A stretch of DNA of 64,000 bases, taken from NCBI RefSeq assembly GCF_040289485.1, contig NZ_PSLG01000003.1, forward strand, positions 1 through 64,000, given 5' to 3'. Below the pieces are notes generated by a model, which was not told where the DNA came from, made no database searches, and worked only from the letters and a program-made list of their open reading frames with translations. The DNA comes from Thermoflexus sp040289485. Its GTDB lineage: Bacteria; Chloroflexota; Anaerolineae; Thermoflexales; Thermoflexaceae. This document shows positions 40,682 through 48,159 of the stretch, in pieces (the first letter of the stretch is position 1; each line of letters opens with the position of its first letter). The position numbers were made by a program, and so were the translations under genes.

Positions 40682-41869
40682 TCAGGCGGCGGCTCCCTGT
40701 TGGGCGATCGTCCAGATCCAGCGGGCGGCATCCAGGGCGGCATCGGGATAGCCCATGGCCGCGGCCCGTCGGGAGAGGGCTTCCAGGAGCCCGGGCTGGC
40801 CCAGCCACTCCCGTAGGGTTTGGGCCACCTGCTCTGGCTCCGGCGCGTAGGCCCCCGCCCCGCCGTTCACCACATAATCCACGTTGCCCTCCTCCTGGCC
40901 GGGTAGGTGATGGGTGAGGATCATGGGCCGGCCGGCGGCCAGCGCCTCGGCGATGGTGTTGGGGCCCGCCTTGGTGACGATGACGTCGGCGGCGGCCATC
41001 ATCTCCGGGATGGTGCGCACGAAGCCGTAGATGTAGGTGGGGATGGGCCAGCGGGCCTGCTCCAGGCGGCGCCGCAGCCGTTCGTTCCGGCCCGCCACCA
41101 CCGCCATCTGCACCGGAAGGCCGGCCTCGGCCACCGCCCGCGCGTTCTCGAACACCTTGCCCATGCCCTCCCCGCCGCCCATCACCAGCACCGTGGGCAT
41201 GTCCGGATGCCATCCCAGGCGCTCCCGCCAGAACGCCTTGGGGGCTCCCCGCACCTCGCGGAAGCGCAGCCGGACGGGGAATCCCGTCACCACCACCCGC
41301 TCGGGGGGGACCCCGCAGGCGATGGCGCGGCGCCGCGCCCCTTCGTGGGGGGCGAGGACCAGATCGGCGTTGGCGCACCAGAGGGCGTGGATCGTCCCGA
41401 TGTCGCAGATCACGATGACGAAGGGGACGCGGCGGGGAGCTTTCATCCAATAGCGCAGCGTGACATCGTTGAAGAGGGGGTGGACGGAGACGATCACGTC
41501 GGCCGGGTTCTCGGCGAACAATTGGGCGATCCGCTGGCGCACCCAGGGCCAGAAGAGGTAGACCAACTGACGGGCCCGGCGGGGATGGTTGGCGAAGTGC
41601 CACGCCCGGGCGTAGAAGGGGACCAGGGCCGGCTTGACCATGTAGGGATACAGGGCAGGGGACCGGTTCAGCGGGAAGGGGGCGTATTGGATGAAGGCGT
41701 CCACGATGCGGGGCTCCACGGCCGGCCCGTAGAGGGCGCGCAGGCCCTCGGCGAGGGCCTCGGAGACGCTGCGATGCCCCCCGCCGGTGTCCGACATGAG
41801 CAGCAGGACCCGGATGGGGGGACGCGTCGCCGGGGTCGTTTGCGGCGCCAAAGGGCTCTCCGCGCTCAT
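40682..41869 (-). CDS. MGDG-synthase-like glycosyltransferase (GT28)
   Basis: A 395-residue GT-B glycosyltransferase. The N-terminal domain is of the MGDG-synthase type (LLLMSDTGGGHRSVSEALAEGL, VHPLFNDVTLRYW). The C-terminal domain has VLVMGGGEGMGKV, YGFVRTIPEMMAAADVIVTKAGPNTIAEALAAGRPMIL, the UDP-sugar binding region. It probably adds a sugar to diacylglycerol to make membrane glycolipids; the sugar is not known. No signal peptide, peripheral membrane attachment likely. Confidence 0.9.
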   Translation of the reverse strand: MSAESPLAPQTTPATRPPIRVLLLMSDTGGGHRSVSEALAEGLRALYGPAVEPRIVDAFIQYAPFPLNRSPALYPYMVKPALVPFYARAWHFANHPRRARQLVYLFWPWVRQRIAQLFAENPADVIVSVHPLFNDVTLRYWMKAPRRVPFVIVICDIGTIHALWCANADLVLAPHEGARRRAIACGVPPERVVVTGFPVRLRFREVRGAPKAFWRERLGWHPDMPTVLVMGGGEGMGKVFENARAVAEAGLPVQMAVVAGRNERLRRRLEQARWPIPTYIYGFVRTIPEMMAAADVIVTKAGPNTIAEALAAGRPMILTHHLPGQEEGNVDYVVNGGAGAYAPEPEQVAQTLREWLGQPGLLEALSRRAAAMGYPDAALDAARWIWTIAQQGAAA

Positions 41870-41901
41870 TGGCGTTCCCCTCGTCGAGCAGGCTTCTTGA
41901 G

Positions 41902-41907
41902 ATTTTA
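41902..41907 (-). promoter_or_regulatory. -10 box (TAAAAT) for the glycosyltransferase gene
   Basis: TAAAAT on the minus strand 33 bp before the ATG at 41869, with a weak -35. Confidence 0.45.
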
Positions 41908-41936
41908 TCCCCAGAGGGGCGCCATCCCGAACGCTG

Positions 41937-41965
41937 CGGGCGGCGTGCGGGAGGCACGCCGCCCG
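41937..41965 (-). terminator. Strong hairpin behind the suf operon
   Basis: Perfect 12-bp stem (41937-41948 with 41954-41965) with a GGGAG loop, beginning 28 bp after the sufS stop. There is no U-run, so it is a terminator-like or 3'-end-protecting hairpin rather than a classic intrinsic terminator. It also separates sufS from the downstream glycosyltransferase promoter. Confidence 0.5.
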
Positions 41966-41992
41966 TGGGCTGGAGGGTCTTCCCTGGGAGGG

Positions 41993-43240
41993 TCACATGC
42001 GGAACACCCGGCGCACCGCCTCCAACCCCTCGGCCAGCCGGTCAACCTCCTCGAACGTGTTGTAGAGGTAGAAGCTGGCGCGGGCGGTGGCCGGGAGGCC
42101 CAGCCGCTCGTGGAGGGGCATGGCGCAGTGGTGGCCGGCGCGGATGCAAATGCCCTCGCGGTCCAAGAGGGTGGCGATATCGTGGGGGTGCGCCCGCTCC
42201 ATGGCGAAGGCCACCACGCCGCCCCGCTCGGAGGGCGGGGGCCCGACGATCCGGAGGCCGGGGATCTCGCTCAGGCGTTCCATAGCGTAGGCGGCCAGGG
42301 CCTGCTCGTGGCGGTGGATGGCCTCCAGGCCGATGGCGCTCAGGTAGTCCACCGCCGCCCCCAGGCCGATGGCCTCGGCGATGGCGGGGGTCCCCGCCTC
42401 GAACTTGTAGGGCAGGTCGTTCCACTCCGCCCCCTCGAAGGTCACCCGCCGGATCATATCGCCGCCGCCCAGGAAGGGGGGCATGGCCTCCAGCAGCTCC
42501 CGCCGCCCCCACAGCACCCCGATCCCCGTCGGCCCGCACATCTTGTGGCCCGAGAAGGCTAGGAAATCGCATCCCAGTTCCTGGACGTTGACCCGGAGGT
42601 GCGGCACCCCCTGGGCGCCGTCCACCAGCACCCGGGCGCCGGCCGCGTGGGCTTTCTCGAGGATCGGCCGGAGCGGGTTGATGGTCCCCAGCACGTTGGA
42701 CATCATGGTCACGGCCACCAGACGCGTCCGCTCGGTGAGCAGCCGGTCAAGGAGGTCCAGGCGCAGGCGGCCCTCGTCGTCGATGGGGATGTAGCGGATG
42801 CGCAGGCCCTTCTCCCGGGCCACCAGGAACCAGGGGACCAGGTTGCTGTGGTGCTCCATCTCGGTGAGCAGGATCTCGTCCCCCTCCCGCAGGAAGGCCC
42901 GGGCCCATGCGTAGGCCACCAGGTTGATGGCCTCGGTGGCGTTGCGGGTGAAGATGATCTCCTTGGGGGAGGCGGCGCCGATGAAGGCGGCGATCTTGCG
43001 GCGGGCTTCCTCATAAAGCGCCGTGGCCTGTTCGCTCAACCGGTAGACCCCCCGGTGGACGTTCGCGTGGGTGGTCCGGTAGTATTCGTTCATCGCCTCG
43101 ATGACTGGGATCGGCTTCTGGGAGCTGGCCGCGCTGTCCAGGAAGACCAGGGGCCTCCCGTTGACCGTCTGATGGAGGATGGGGAAATCCGCCCGGATGC
43201 GCTCAACATCCAGTTCCGTTCGCCGCGCCACCCGTTTCAT
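41993..43240 (-). CDS. sufS: Cysteine desulfurase SufS
   Basis: PLP enzyme that takes sulfur from cysteine for Fe-S assembly. The 415 residues show the PLP lysine in FLAFSGHKMCGPTGIGVLWG and the catalytic cysteine in RAGHHCAMPL, followed by TARASFYLYNTFEEVD, as in Bacillus-type SufS. Such enzymes work with SufU or SufE; neither is seen in the window. Last gene of sufCBDS, 85 bp after sufD. Confidence 0.96.
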   Translation of the reverse strand: MKRVARRTELDVERIRADFPILHQTVNGRPLVFLDSAASSQKPIPVIEAMNEYYRTTHANVHRGVYRLSEQATALYEEARRKIAAFIGAASPKEIIFTRNATEAINLVAYAWARAFLREGDEILLTEMEHHSNLVPWFLVAREKGLRIRYIPIDDEGRLRLDLLDRLLTERTRLVAVTMMSNVLGTINPLRPILEKAHAAGARVLVDGAQGVPHLRVNVQELGCDFLAFSGHKMCGPTGIGVLWGRRELLEAMPPFLGGGDMIRRVTFEGAEWNDLPYKFEAGTPAIAEAIGLGAAVDYLSAIGLEAIHRHEQALAAYAMERLSEIPGLRIVGPPPSERGGVVAFAMERAHPHDIATLLDREGICIRAGHHCAMPLHERLGLPATARASFYLYNTFEEVDRLAEGLEAVRRVFRM

Positions 43241-43325
43241 ATCGCCCTCCCCGAGCTCACACCGCTCTCATGAACAAGAACAACCGGAAGCGCGGGGCAG
43301 ATGGAAGGCGGTCCCGATCGCCTCT

Positions 43326-44660
43326 TCATTCCTCCTCCGGAGGGATGCCCAGTTTGCGATGGATCATGGCGTCGGCCTGACGTCGGACGTCGGGGTCGGG
43401 GATGCGGTCCAGCACCGGCGCGAAGAACCCCTCGACGATCAGGCGGGTGGCGGCGGTCCGGGAGAGGCCCCGCGACATCAGATAGAAGAGCTCCTCCTGG
43501 TTGATCTGGCCCACCGTGGCCCCGTGGGTGCAGCGCAGGTCGTTGGCCATGATCTCCAGGCCCGGGATGGAGTCGGCCCAGGCGTGGGGGGAGAGGATGA
43601 GGTTGCGGTTGGCCTGGTAGGCGTCGGTCTTCTGAGCCCCAGGGTGCGCCCGGATCATCCCCTGCCAGACGGAGCGAGCCCGGTCCTTCAGGGCCACTTT
43701 GTAGAGCAGGTCGCTCTTGGTGTACGGCGCGATGTGGTCCTGTTCGGTGTCGTAGTCGGCGTGCTGGTTCCCGTCGAAGAAGAAGACCCCCGACATATAG
43801 GCGGTGGCGCCGCGGCCGACCAGGGCGACCTCCAGGAAGGTCTTGGTGACTCCCCCGCCCATTCCCACCACCACCCAGTCGAGCGTGCTGTCGCGGTCGA
43901 CGAAGGCCCGCTCATGGGTGAAGTTCCACATATAACGGCCCCAGTTCTGCAGGGCGATATAGGTGAGGCGCGCGTTCTCCTTGAGGTGGATCTCCACGGT
44001 CCCGCAGTGGAAGGCGCTCCCCACCGCGTCGTCGGCCAGGCGCTCGTCGATGAAGGTGACCTGGGCGCCGGGCTCCACCACGATCAGGATGCGGGAGAGG
44101 TCGGTGGGCAGGCCCTGGAGCCAGAGGACAGCCCGCAGGGGCAAGGGGATCTCCACATCCCGCGGTACGTAGAGGAAGATCCCGTTCCGCCAGAAGGCGC
44201 CGTTCATGGCCGCGAAGAAGCCGTCGGTGGGCCGGACGACCTGGCCGAGGTAGGGGGCCACGCGGTCCGGGTGCTCCCGCACCGCGGTGGCCAGGTCCGT
44301 GAAGATCACCCCCCGGCGCTCCAGGCGCCCCTCCAGCCAGCGCTGGGTCCTCTGGCCGTCGGCCAGCAACAGGCCTCCTGCCAGGACCTCCCGGCGCGCG
44401 GGGATGGCCTGCACCGCCGCCGGCGGGGCAGCGCCGTCCGCCCGCACCACGGTGGCCAAGCCTTCGACCTCCAGCGCCCGGATGTCCGTGCGCCGCCAGG
44501 CCTCATCGGTGGGGCCCGGTTTGGGGGTCTCCTGCAGGATCCGCCAGGCCTCCTGGCGGGCCTCCTGCAGCCAGCCTGGCTCGTCCCGGGTCTCCAGGAA
44601 GGCCTGGAAGGCCTCCCGTCCGATGCCGTAGGCCGTCGTCAACAGGGGGGTCTCGGTCAT
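43326..44660 (-). CDS. sufD: Fe-S cluster assembly protein SufD
   Basis: Scaffold partner in the SufBC2D complex, 444 residues, with a beta-helix core: VVRPTDGFFAAMNGAFWRNGIFLYVP, LTYIALQNWG, NLILSPHAWADSIPGLEIMANDLRCTHGATVGQ and EELFYLMSRGLSRTAATRLIVEGFF. The HGATVG histidine, part of the SufBD interface site, is kept. The start at 44660 follows GGAGG at longer spacing; an upstream in-frame ATG lies before the Shine-Dalgarno. A GC hairpin (44695-44724) separates it from sufB. Confidence 0.94.
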   Translation of the reverse strand: MTETPLLTTAYGIGREAFQAFLETRDEPGWLQEARQEAWRILQETPKPGPTDEAWRRTDIRALEVEGLATVVRADGAAPPAAVQAIPARREVLAGGLLLADGQRTQRWLEGRLERRGVIFTDLATAVREHPDRVAPYLGQVVRPTDGFFAAMNGAFWRNGIFLYVPRDVEIPLPLRAVLWLQGLPTDLSRILIVVEPGAQVTFIDERLADDAVGSAFHCGTVEIHLKENARLTYIALQNWGRYMWNFTHERAFVDRDSTLDWVVVGMGGGVTKTFLEVALVGRGATAYMSGVFFFDGNQHADYDTEQDHIAPYTKSDLLYKVALKDRARSVWQGMIRAHPGAQKTDAYQANRNLILSPHAWADSIPGLEIMANDLRCTHGATVGQINQEELFYLMSRGLSRTAATRLIVEGFFAPVLDRIPDPDVRRQADAMIHRKLGIPPEEE

Positions 44661-44694
44661 CGTCGGCGTGCACCTCCGGAAGGGATCCATAAGG

Positions 44695-44724
44695 GGGCGG
44701 GGCGCCCCCGTCGACGCCCCGCCC
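44695..44724 (-). other. GC-rich hairpin between sufB and sufD
   Basis: 10-bp stem (44695-44704 with 44715-44724) in the 107-bp spacer between two genes of one operon, with no U-run. Possibly a processing or stability element that sets different levels of SufBC and SufDS. Confidence 0.55.
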
Positions 44725-44767
44725 GGGGTGCGGATCGCACCCGTCCTCCTCCTGCGACCTCGGTGGT

Positions 44768-46174
44768 TCAACCCACCGAGCCGGACATCTGCAGGCGGAT
44801 GAGCCGGTTCATCTCCACGGCGTATTCCATAGGCAGCTCCTTGACCAGCGGCTCGACGAAGCCGGTGACGATCATAGCCGCCGCCTCCTCCTGGGGGATG
44901 CCCCGGCTCATCAGGTAGAACAGCTGCTCGTCGCTGATCTTGCTCACCGTGGCCTCGTGGCCGATGGTGACGTTGTCCTCCTCGATCTCCATGTAGGGAT
45001 AGGTGTCGGAGCGGGAGATCTCGTCCAAGATCAGGGCATCGCAGTTCACGCTGACCACCGAACCCTCGGCCCCCGGATAGACCCGCACCAGGCCGCGGTA
45101 GGACGTGCGGCCGCCGTCCTTGCTGATGGACTTGGAGATGATGCGGGAGCGGGTGTGGGGGGCGGCGTGGATGGCCTTGCCCCCAGCGTCCTGGTGCTGG
45201 CCGCGGCCGGCGAAGGCGATGGAGAGGATCTCCCCCCGGGCGCCGGGCTCCATCAGGTAGACGCTCGGGTACTTCATCGTCACCTTGGAGCCCAGGTTAC
45301 CGTCCACCCACTCCATCACCGCGTCCCGATAGACCACCGAGCGCTTGGTCACCAGGTTGTAGACGTTGGTGGACCAGTTTTGGATGGTGGTGTAGCGGAC
45401 GCGGGCCCCGGGCTTGACGATGATCTCCACCACCGCGCTGTGCAGGGAGTCGGTGGTGTAGATCGGCGCCGTGCACCCTTCGACGTAGTGCACGAAGGAC
45501 CCCTCCTCGGCGATGATCAGGGTCCGCTCGAACTGGCCCACGTTCTGGGCGTTGATGCGGAAGTAAGCCTGGAGCGGGAGATCCACGTGGACACCAGGGG
45601 GCACATAGATAAAGGAGCCCCCCGACCAGACGGCCGAGTTCAGGGCGGCGAACTTGTTGTCGTCAGGCGGGACCACCGTCCCGAAATACTCCCGGACCAG
45701 GTCGGGGTACTCGCGGACCGCCGTGTCGGTGTCCACGAAGATGACGCCCAGTTTGCGCAGGTGTTCCTGGAGGTTGTGGTAGACGACCTCGCTCTCATAC
45801 TGGGCCCCCACCCCGGCCAGGAACTTGCGCTCGGCCTCCGGGATGCCCAGCAGCTCGAAGGTGCGCCGGATCTCCTCCGGCACCTCGTCCCAGGAGCGGC
45901 CCTTCTTGTCCGTGGGCTTGATGTAATAGTAGATGTCGTTGAAGTCGATGCCCGAGAGATCGGCCCCCCAGGTGGGCATGGGCTTGGCGAAGAAGATCTC
46001 CAGGGCCCGCAGCCGGAACTCCCGCATCCAATCGGGCTCGCCCTTGAGCCAGGAGATCTCCTCCACAATCTCCCGGGACAGGCCCTTGCGGGCCTTGTAG
46101 ACGTAGCGCTCCGGCATCGCGAAGCCGTATTTGTAGGTCCCCAGTTCCTTCAGGTCGAAAGTCTCGGTGGCCAT
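44768..46174 (-). CDS. sufB: Fe-S cluster assembly scaffold SufB
   Basis: Main scaffold of the SUF system, 468 residues of normal form: YKYGFAMPERYVYKARKGLS at the N-terminus, SAVWSGGSFIYVPPGVHVDLPLQAYFRIN in the core, the functional cysteine in HYVEGCTAPIY and another in VSVNCDALILDEISRSDTYPY, ending in MSRGIPQEEAAAMIV. It follows sufC by 12 bp. Confidence 0.97.
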   Translation of the reverse strand: MATETFDLKELGTYKYGFAMPERYVYKARKGLSREIVEEISWLKGEPDWMREFRLRALEIFFAKPMPTWGADLSGIDFNDIYYYIKPTDKKGRSWDEVPEEIRRTFELLGIPEAERKFLAGVGAQYESEVVYHNLQEHLRKLGVIFVDTDTAVREYPDLVREYFGTVVPPDDNKFAALNSAVWSGGSFIYVPPGVHVDLPLQAYFRINAQNVGQFERTLIIAEEGSFVHYVEGCTAPIYTTDSLHSAVVEIIVKPGARVRYTTIQNWSTNVYNLVTKRSVVYRDAVMEWVDGNLGSKVTMKYPSVYLMEPGARGEILSIAFAGRGQHQDAGGKAIHAAPHTRSRIISKSISKDGGRTSYRGLVRVYPGAEGSVVSVNCDALILDEISRSDTYPYMEIEEDNVTIGHEATVSKISDEQLFYLMSRGIPQEEAAAMIVTGFVEPLVKELPMEYAVEMNRLIRLQMSGSVG

Positions 46175-46186
46175 GACCCCTCCTCC

Positions 46187-46966
46187 TTAAGCCGTCGGTC
46201 GCTCAGCGAACTGCTCTCGCAGCCACTCGTAGCCTTTCTCCTCCAGCTCCAGGGCCAGCTCCGACCCGCCGGAGGCCACGATGCGGCCGTTATCCATCAC
46301 GTGGACGAAGTGGGGCTTGACGTAGTTCAGGATGCGCTGGTAGTGGGTGATGAGCAGGATCCCCATGTGAGGGCCGAAGAGACGGTTGATGCCCTCGGCC
46401 ACCGTGCGCACCCCGTCGATGTCCAGGCCCGAGTCCGTTTCGTCCAGGATGGCCATCTCGGGCTGGAGCACGGCCATCTGGAGGATCTCCAGACGCTTCT
46501 TCTCCCCGCCCGAGAAGCCGTCGTTGACGTAGCGGCTGGCGAAGGACTCCTCCAGGCCCAACAGGGCCAGCTTCTCCCGCAGCAGCTTGCGGAACTCGGG
46601 GATGGGGATCCCCTTGTCCTCCGGGTTCTGGCGCTTGCGGCGCTCGTTCAGGGCCGTCCGCAGGAAGTTGGCCACGGTGACCCCGGGCACGGCCACCGGG
46701 TATTGAAACGCCAGGAACAGCCCGAGATGGGCCCGCTCGTCCGGCGGGAGCTCCAGAAGGTTCTGCCCCTTCCACAGAACCTCCCCCCGCTCCACCGTGT
46801 ACGCCGGATGCCCCATCAGCACGTAGGCCAGGGTGGTCTTGCCCGAGCCGTTCGGGCCCATCAGGGCATGGATCTCGCCCTTGCGGACCGTTAGATTCAC
46901 CCCTCGCAGGACCGGCTTGCCCTCCACCTGCACATGGAGATCCCGGATGATCAACGCCTCCGTCAT
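46187..46966 (-). CDS. sufC: Fe-S assembly ATPase SufC
   Basis: Soluble ABC-type ATPase that drives the SufBC2D complex, 259 residues: Walker A LMGPNGSGKTTLAYVLMGHP, the family's Q-loop region FLAFQYPVAVPGV, the signature FSGGEKKRLEILQ, and Walker B MAILDETDSGLDIDG, all standard for SufC. First gene of the suf operon, divergent from sufR. Confidence 0.97.
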   Translation of the reverse strand: MTEALIIRDLHVQVEGKPVLRGVNLTVRKGEIHALMGPNGSGKTTLAYVLMGHPAYTVERGEVLWKGQNLLELPPDERAHLGLFLAFQYPVAVPGVTVANFLRTALNERRKRQNPEDKGIPIPEFRKLLREKLALLGLEESFASRYVNDGFSGGEKKRLEILQMAVLQPEMAILDETDSGLDIDGVRTVAEGINRLFGPHMGILLITHYQRILNYVKPHFVHVMDNGRIVASGGSELALELEEKGYEWLREQFAERPTA

Positions 46967-46996
46967 CGGCTTCCCCTCCCCATAGGCTCAGGCCTT

Positions 46997-47025
46997 ATCT
47001 TACCACGTGGGGCTGTGTTTGTCAA
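46997..47025 (-). promoter_or_regulatory. Promoter of sufCBDS
   Basis: Minus strand: TTGACA (47020-47025), 17 bp, TAAGAT (46997-47002). It mirrors the sufR promoter with identical hexamers. Confidence 0.85.
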
Positions 47026-47048
47026 TACTTTTCATAGAAATCGAAGAA
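47026..47048. promoter_or_regulatory. AT-rich centre between the suf promoters, candidate SufR site
   Basis: The 23 bp between the two -35 boxes are unusually AT-rich for this window. At their middle lies TTTC-ATA-GAAA (47030-47040), and the flanking GTCAAT/ATTGAC (47021-47026 and 47048-47053) form an inverted repeat. A dimeric regulator bound here would control both promoters. The assignment to SufR is inference from gene position. Confidence 0.5.
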
Positions 47049-47077
47049 TTGACAGGGACAGCCGATCCGGGTAAGAT
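47049..47077 (+). promoter_or_regulatory. Promoter of sufR-sufT
   Basis: Plus strand: TTGACA (47049-47054), 17 bp, TAAGAT (47072-47077), a mirror copy of the sufC promoter. Confidence 0.85.
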
Positions 47078-47157
47078 CTAAGGGAATCTGGATCCGGGTC
47101 GGGAGGCGTTGTTCCCGATCGCGGGGGCGAGACGGGCAGAGGGGAAGGTGGGCACCG

Positions 47158-47811
47158 ATGAGCCGGACCCGACAACAGATCCTGCAGCGTTTAAAGGAAC
47201 GGGGGCGGATGACCGCGGCCCAGCTCGCGGAGGAACTGGGGCTGACGCCGGTCACCGTTCATTATCACCTGAACGTGTTGCAACGTCAAGGCCTGGTGGA
47301 CGCCCATTTGGAACGTCGAGGGGTGGGGCGGCCGCGGCTGGTTTTCTTCCTACGGGAGGAGGCCCTTTCCCAATTCCCCCAGGGCTACCACCGGCTGGCC
47401 GCCCGTCTCCTCAGCGAACTGAAGGCCCGCCTGCCGGAGGAGGAGATCCACCGCCTCTTCATCGCCATGGCCCAGGAGATCGCCATTGAGCATGGCGAGC
47501 GGGTCCGGGCCCGCCCCACCCTGGAGGAGAAGCTGGAGGCGCTGGTGGCGTTGCTGGGCGAGGAAGGCTTCCTGGCCCGCTGGGAGCAGATGGGCAACGA
47601 GCTGCGCCTGCACCAATATAGCTGCCCCTACAACTACGTGGTGCACCATCACCCCGAGGTCTGCGATCTGGATCGCACCTTGATCGCCCTGACCCTGGAA
47701 GCCGACGTCGAGCGGTCCAGTTGTATCTTGAGCGGGGATCTGTGCTGCACCTTCATCATCAAACCCGCCTCCTCCAAGGTCACCCTGGAGCCCGAAGGAG
47801 GTCCCCGATGA
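47158..47811 (+). CDS. sufR: SufR-like Fe-S sensing regulator
   Basis: A 217-residue DeoR/ArsR-type winged-helix regulator. The N-terminal HTH is MTAAQLAEELGLTPVTVHYHLNVLQRQGLV (about residues 18-47). The C-terminal half has the cluster cysteines Cys156 (SCPYNY), Cys169 (EVCDLD), Cys189 (SSCIL) and Cys196/197 (DLCCTF), the SufR pattern for a [4Fe-4S]-sensing repressor. It is divergent from sufCBDS across mirrored promoters, so it most likely represses suf when clusters are plentiful, and itself too. Confidence 0.92.
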   Translation: MSRTRQQILQRLKERGRMTAAQLAEELGLTPVTVHYHLNVLQRQGLVDAHLERRGVGRPRLVFFLREEALSQFPQGYHRLAARLLSELKARLPEEEIHRLFIAMAQEIAIEHGERVRARPTLEEKLEALVALLGEEGFLARWEQMGNELRLHQYSCPYNYVVHHHPEVCDLDRTLIALTLEADVERSSCILSGDLCCTFIIKPASSKVTLEPEGGPR

Positions 47812-48143
47812 CGGAGATCGCCCCGAACCCGCCGGCCCCCACCTCGGACGAGGAACTGGTCCAGCGGATCCGGGAGGCCCTCCGGGCGGTGGTGGACCCG
47901 GAGATCGGCATGAACGTGGTCCAGTTGGGTCTGATCCGCAACATCGAGATCCAGCCCGATCTGATCCAGATCACGATGATCCTCACCACCCCCTTCTGTC
48001 CTGCGGGCCCCTATCTCCTGGAGCAGGTCCGCCACGTGACGGAGCAGGTCACCGGCCGCCCCACCCGGGTGATCCTGGGCATGGAGATGTGGGACCCCTC
48101 GATGATGGAGGAGGACGCCCTGGCCGAGTGGGGTCTGTGGTGA
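47808..48143 (+). CDS. sufT: SufT-like MIP18/DUF59 protein
   Basis: A 111-residue protein with the DUF59 core: LVQRIREALRAVVDPEIGMNVVQLGLIRNIEI, LTTPFCPAGPYLLEQV with its single cysteine, and the C-terminal LGMEMWDPSMM motif. Family members help mature Fe-S proteins. It overlaps sufR by four bases with GGAGG before the ATG, so it forms a two-gene unit with the regulator. Confidence 0.9.
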   Translation: MTEIAPNPPAPTSDEELVQRIREALRAVVDPEIGMNVVQLGLIRNIEIQPDLIQITMILTTPFCPAGPYLLEQVRHVTEQVTGRPTRVILGMEMWDPSMMEEDALAEWGLW

Positions 48144-48159
48144 GGCCGGGCGTCGTTCT

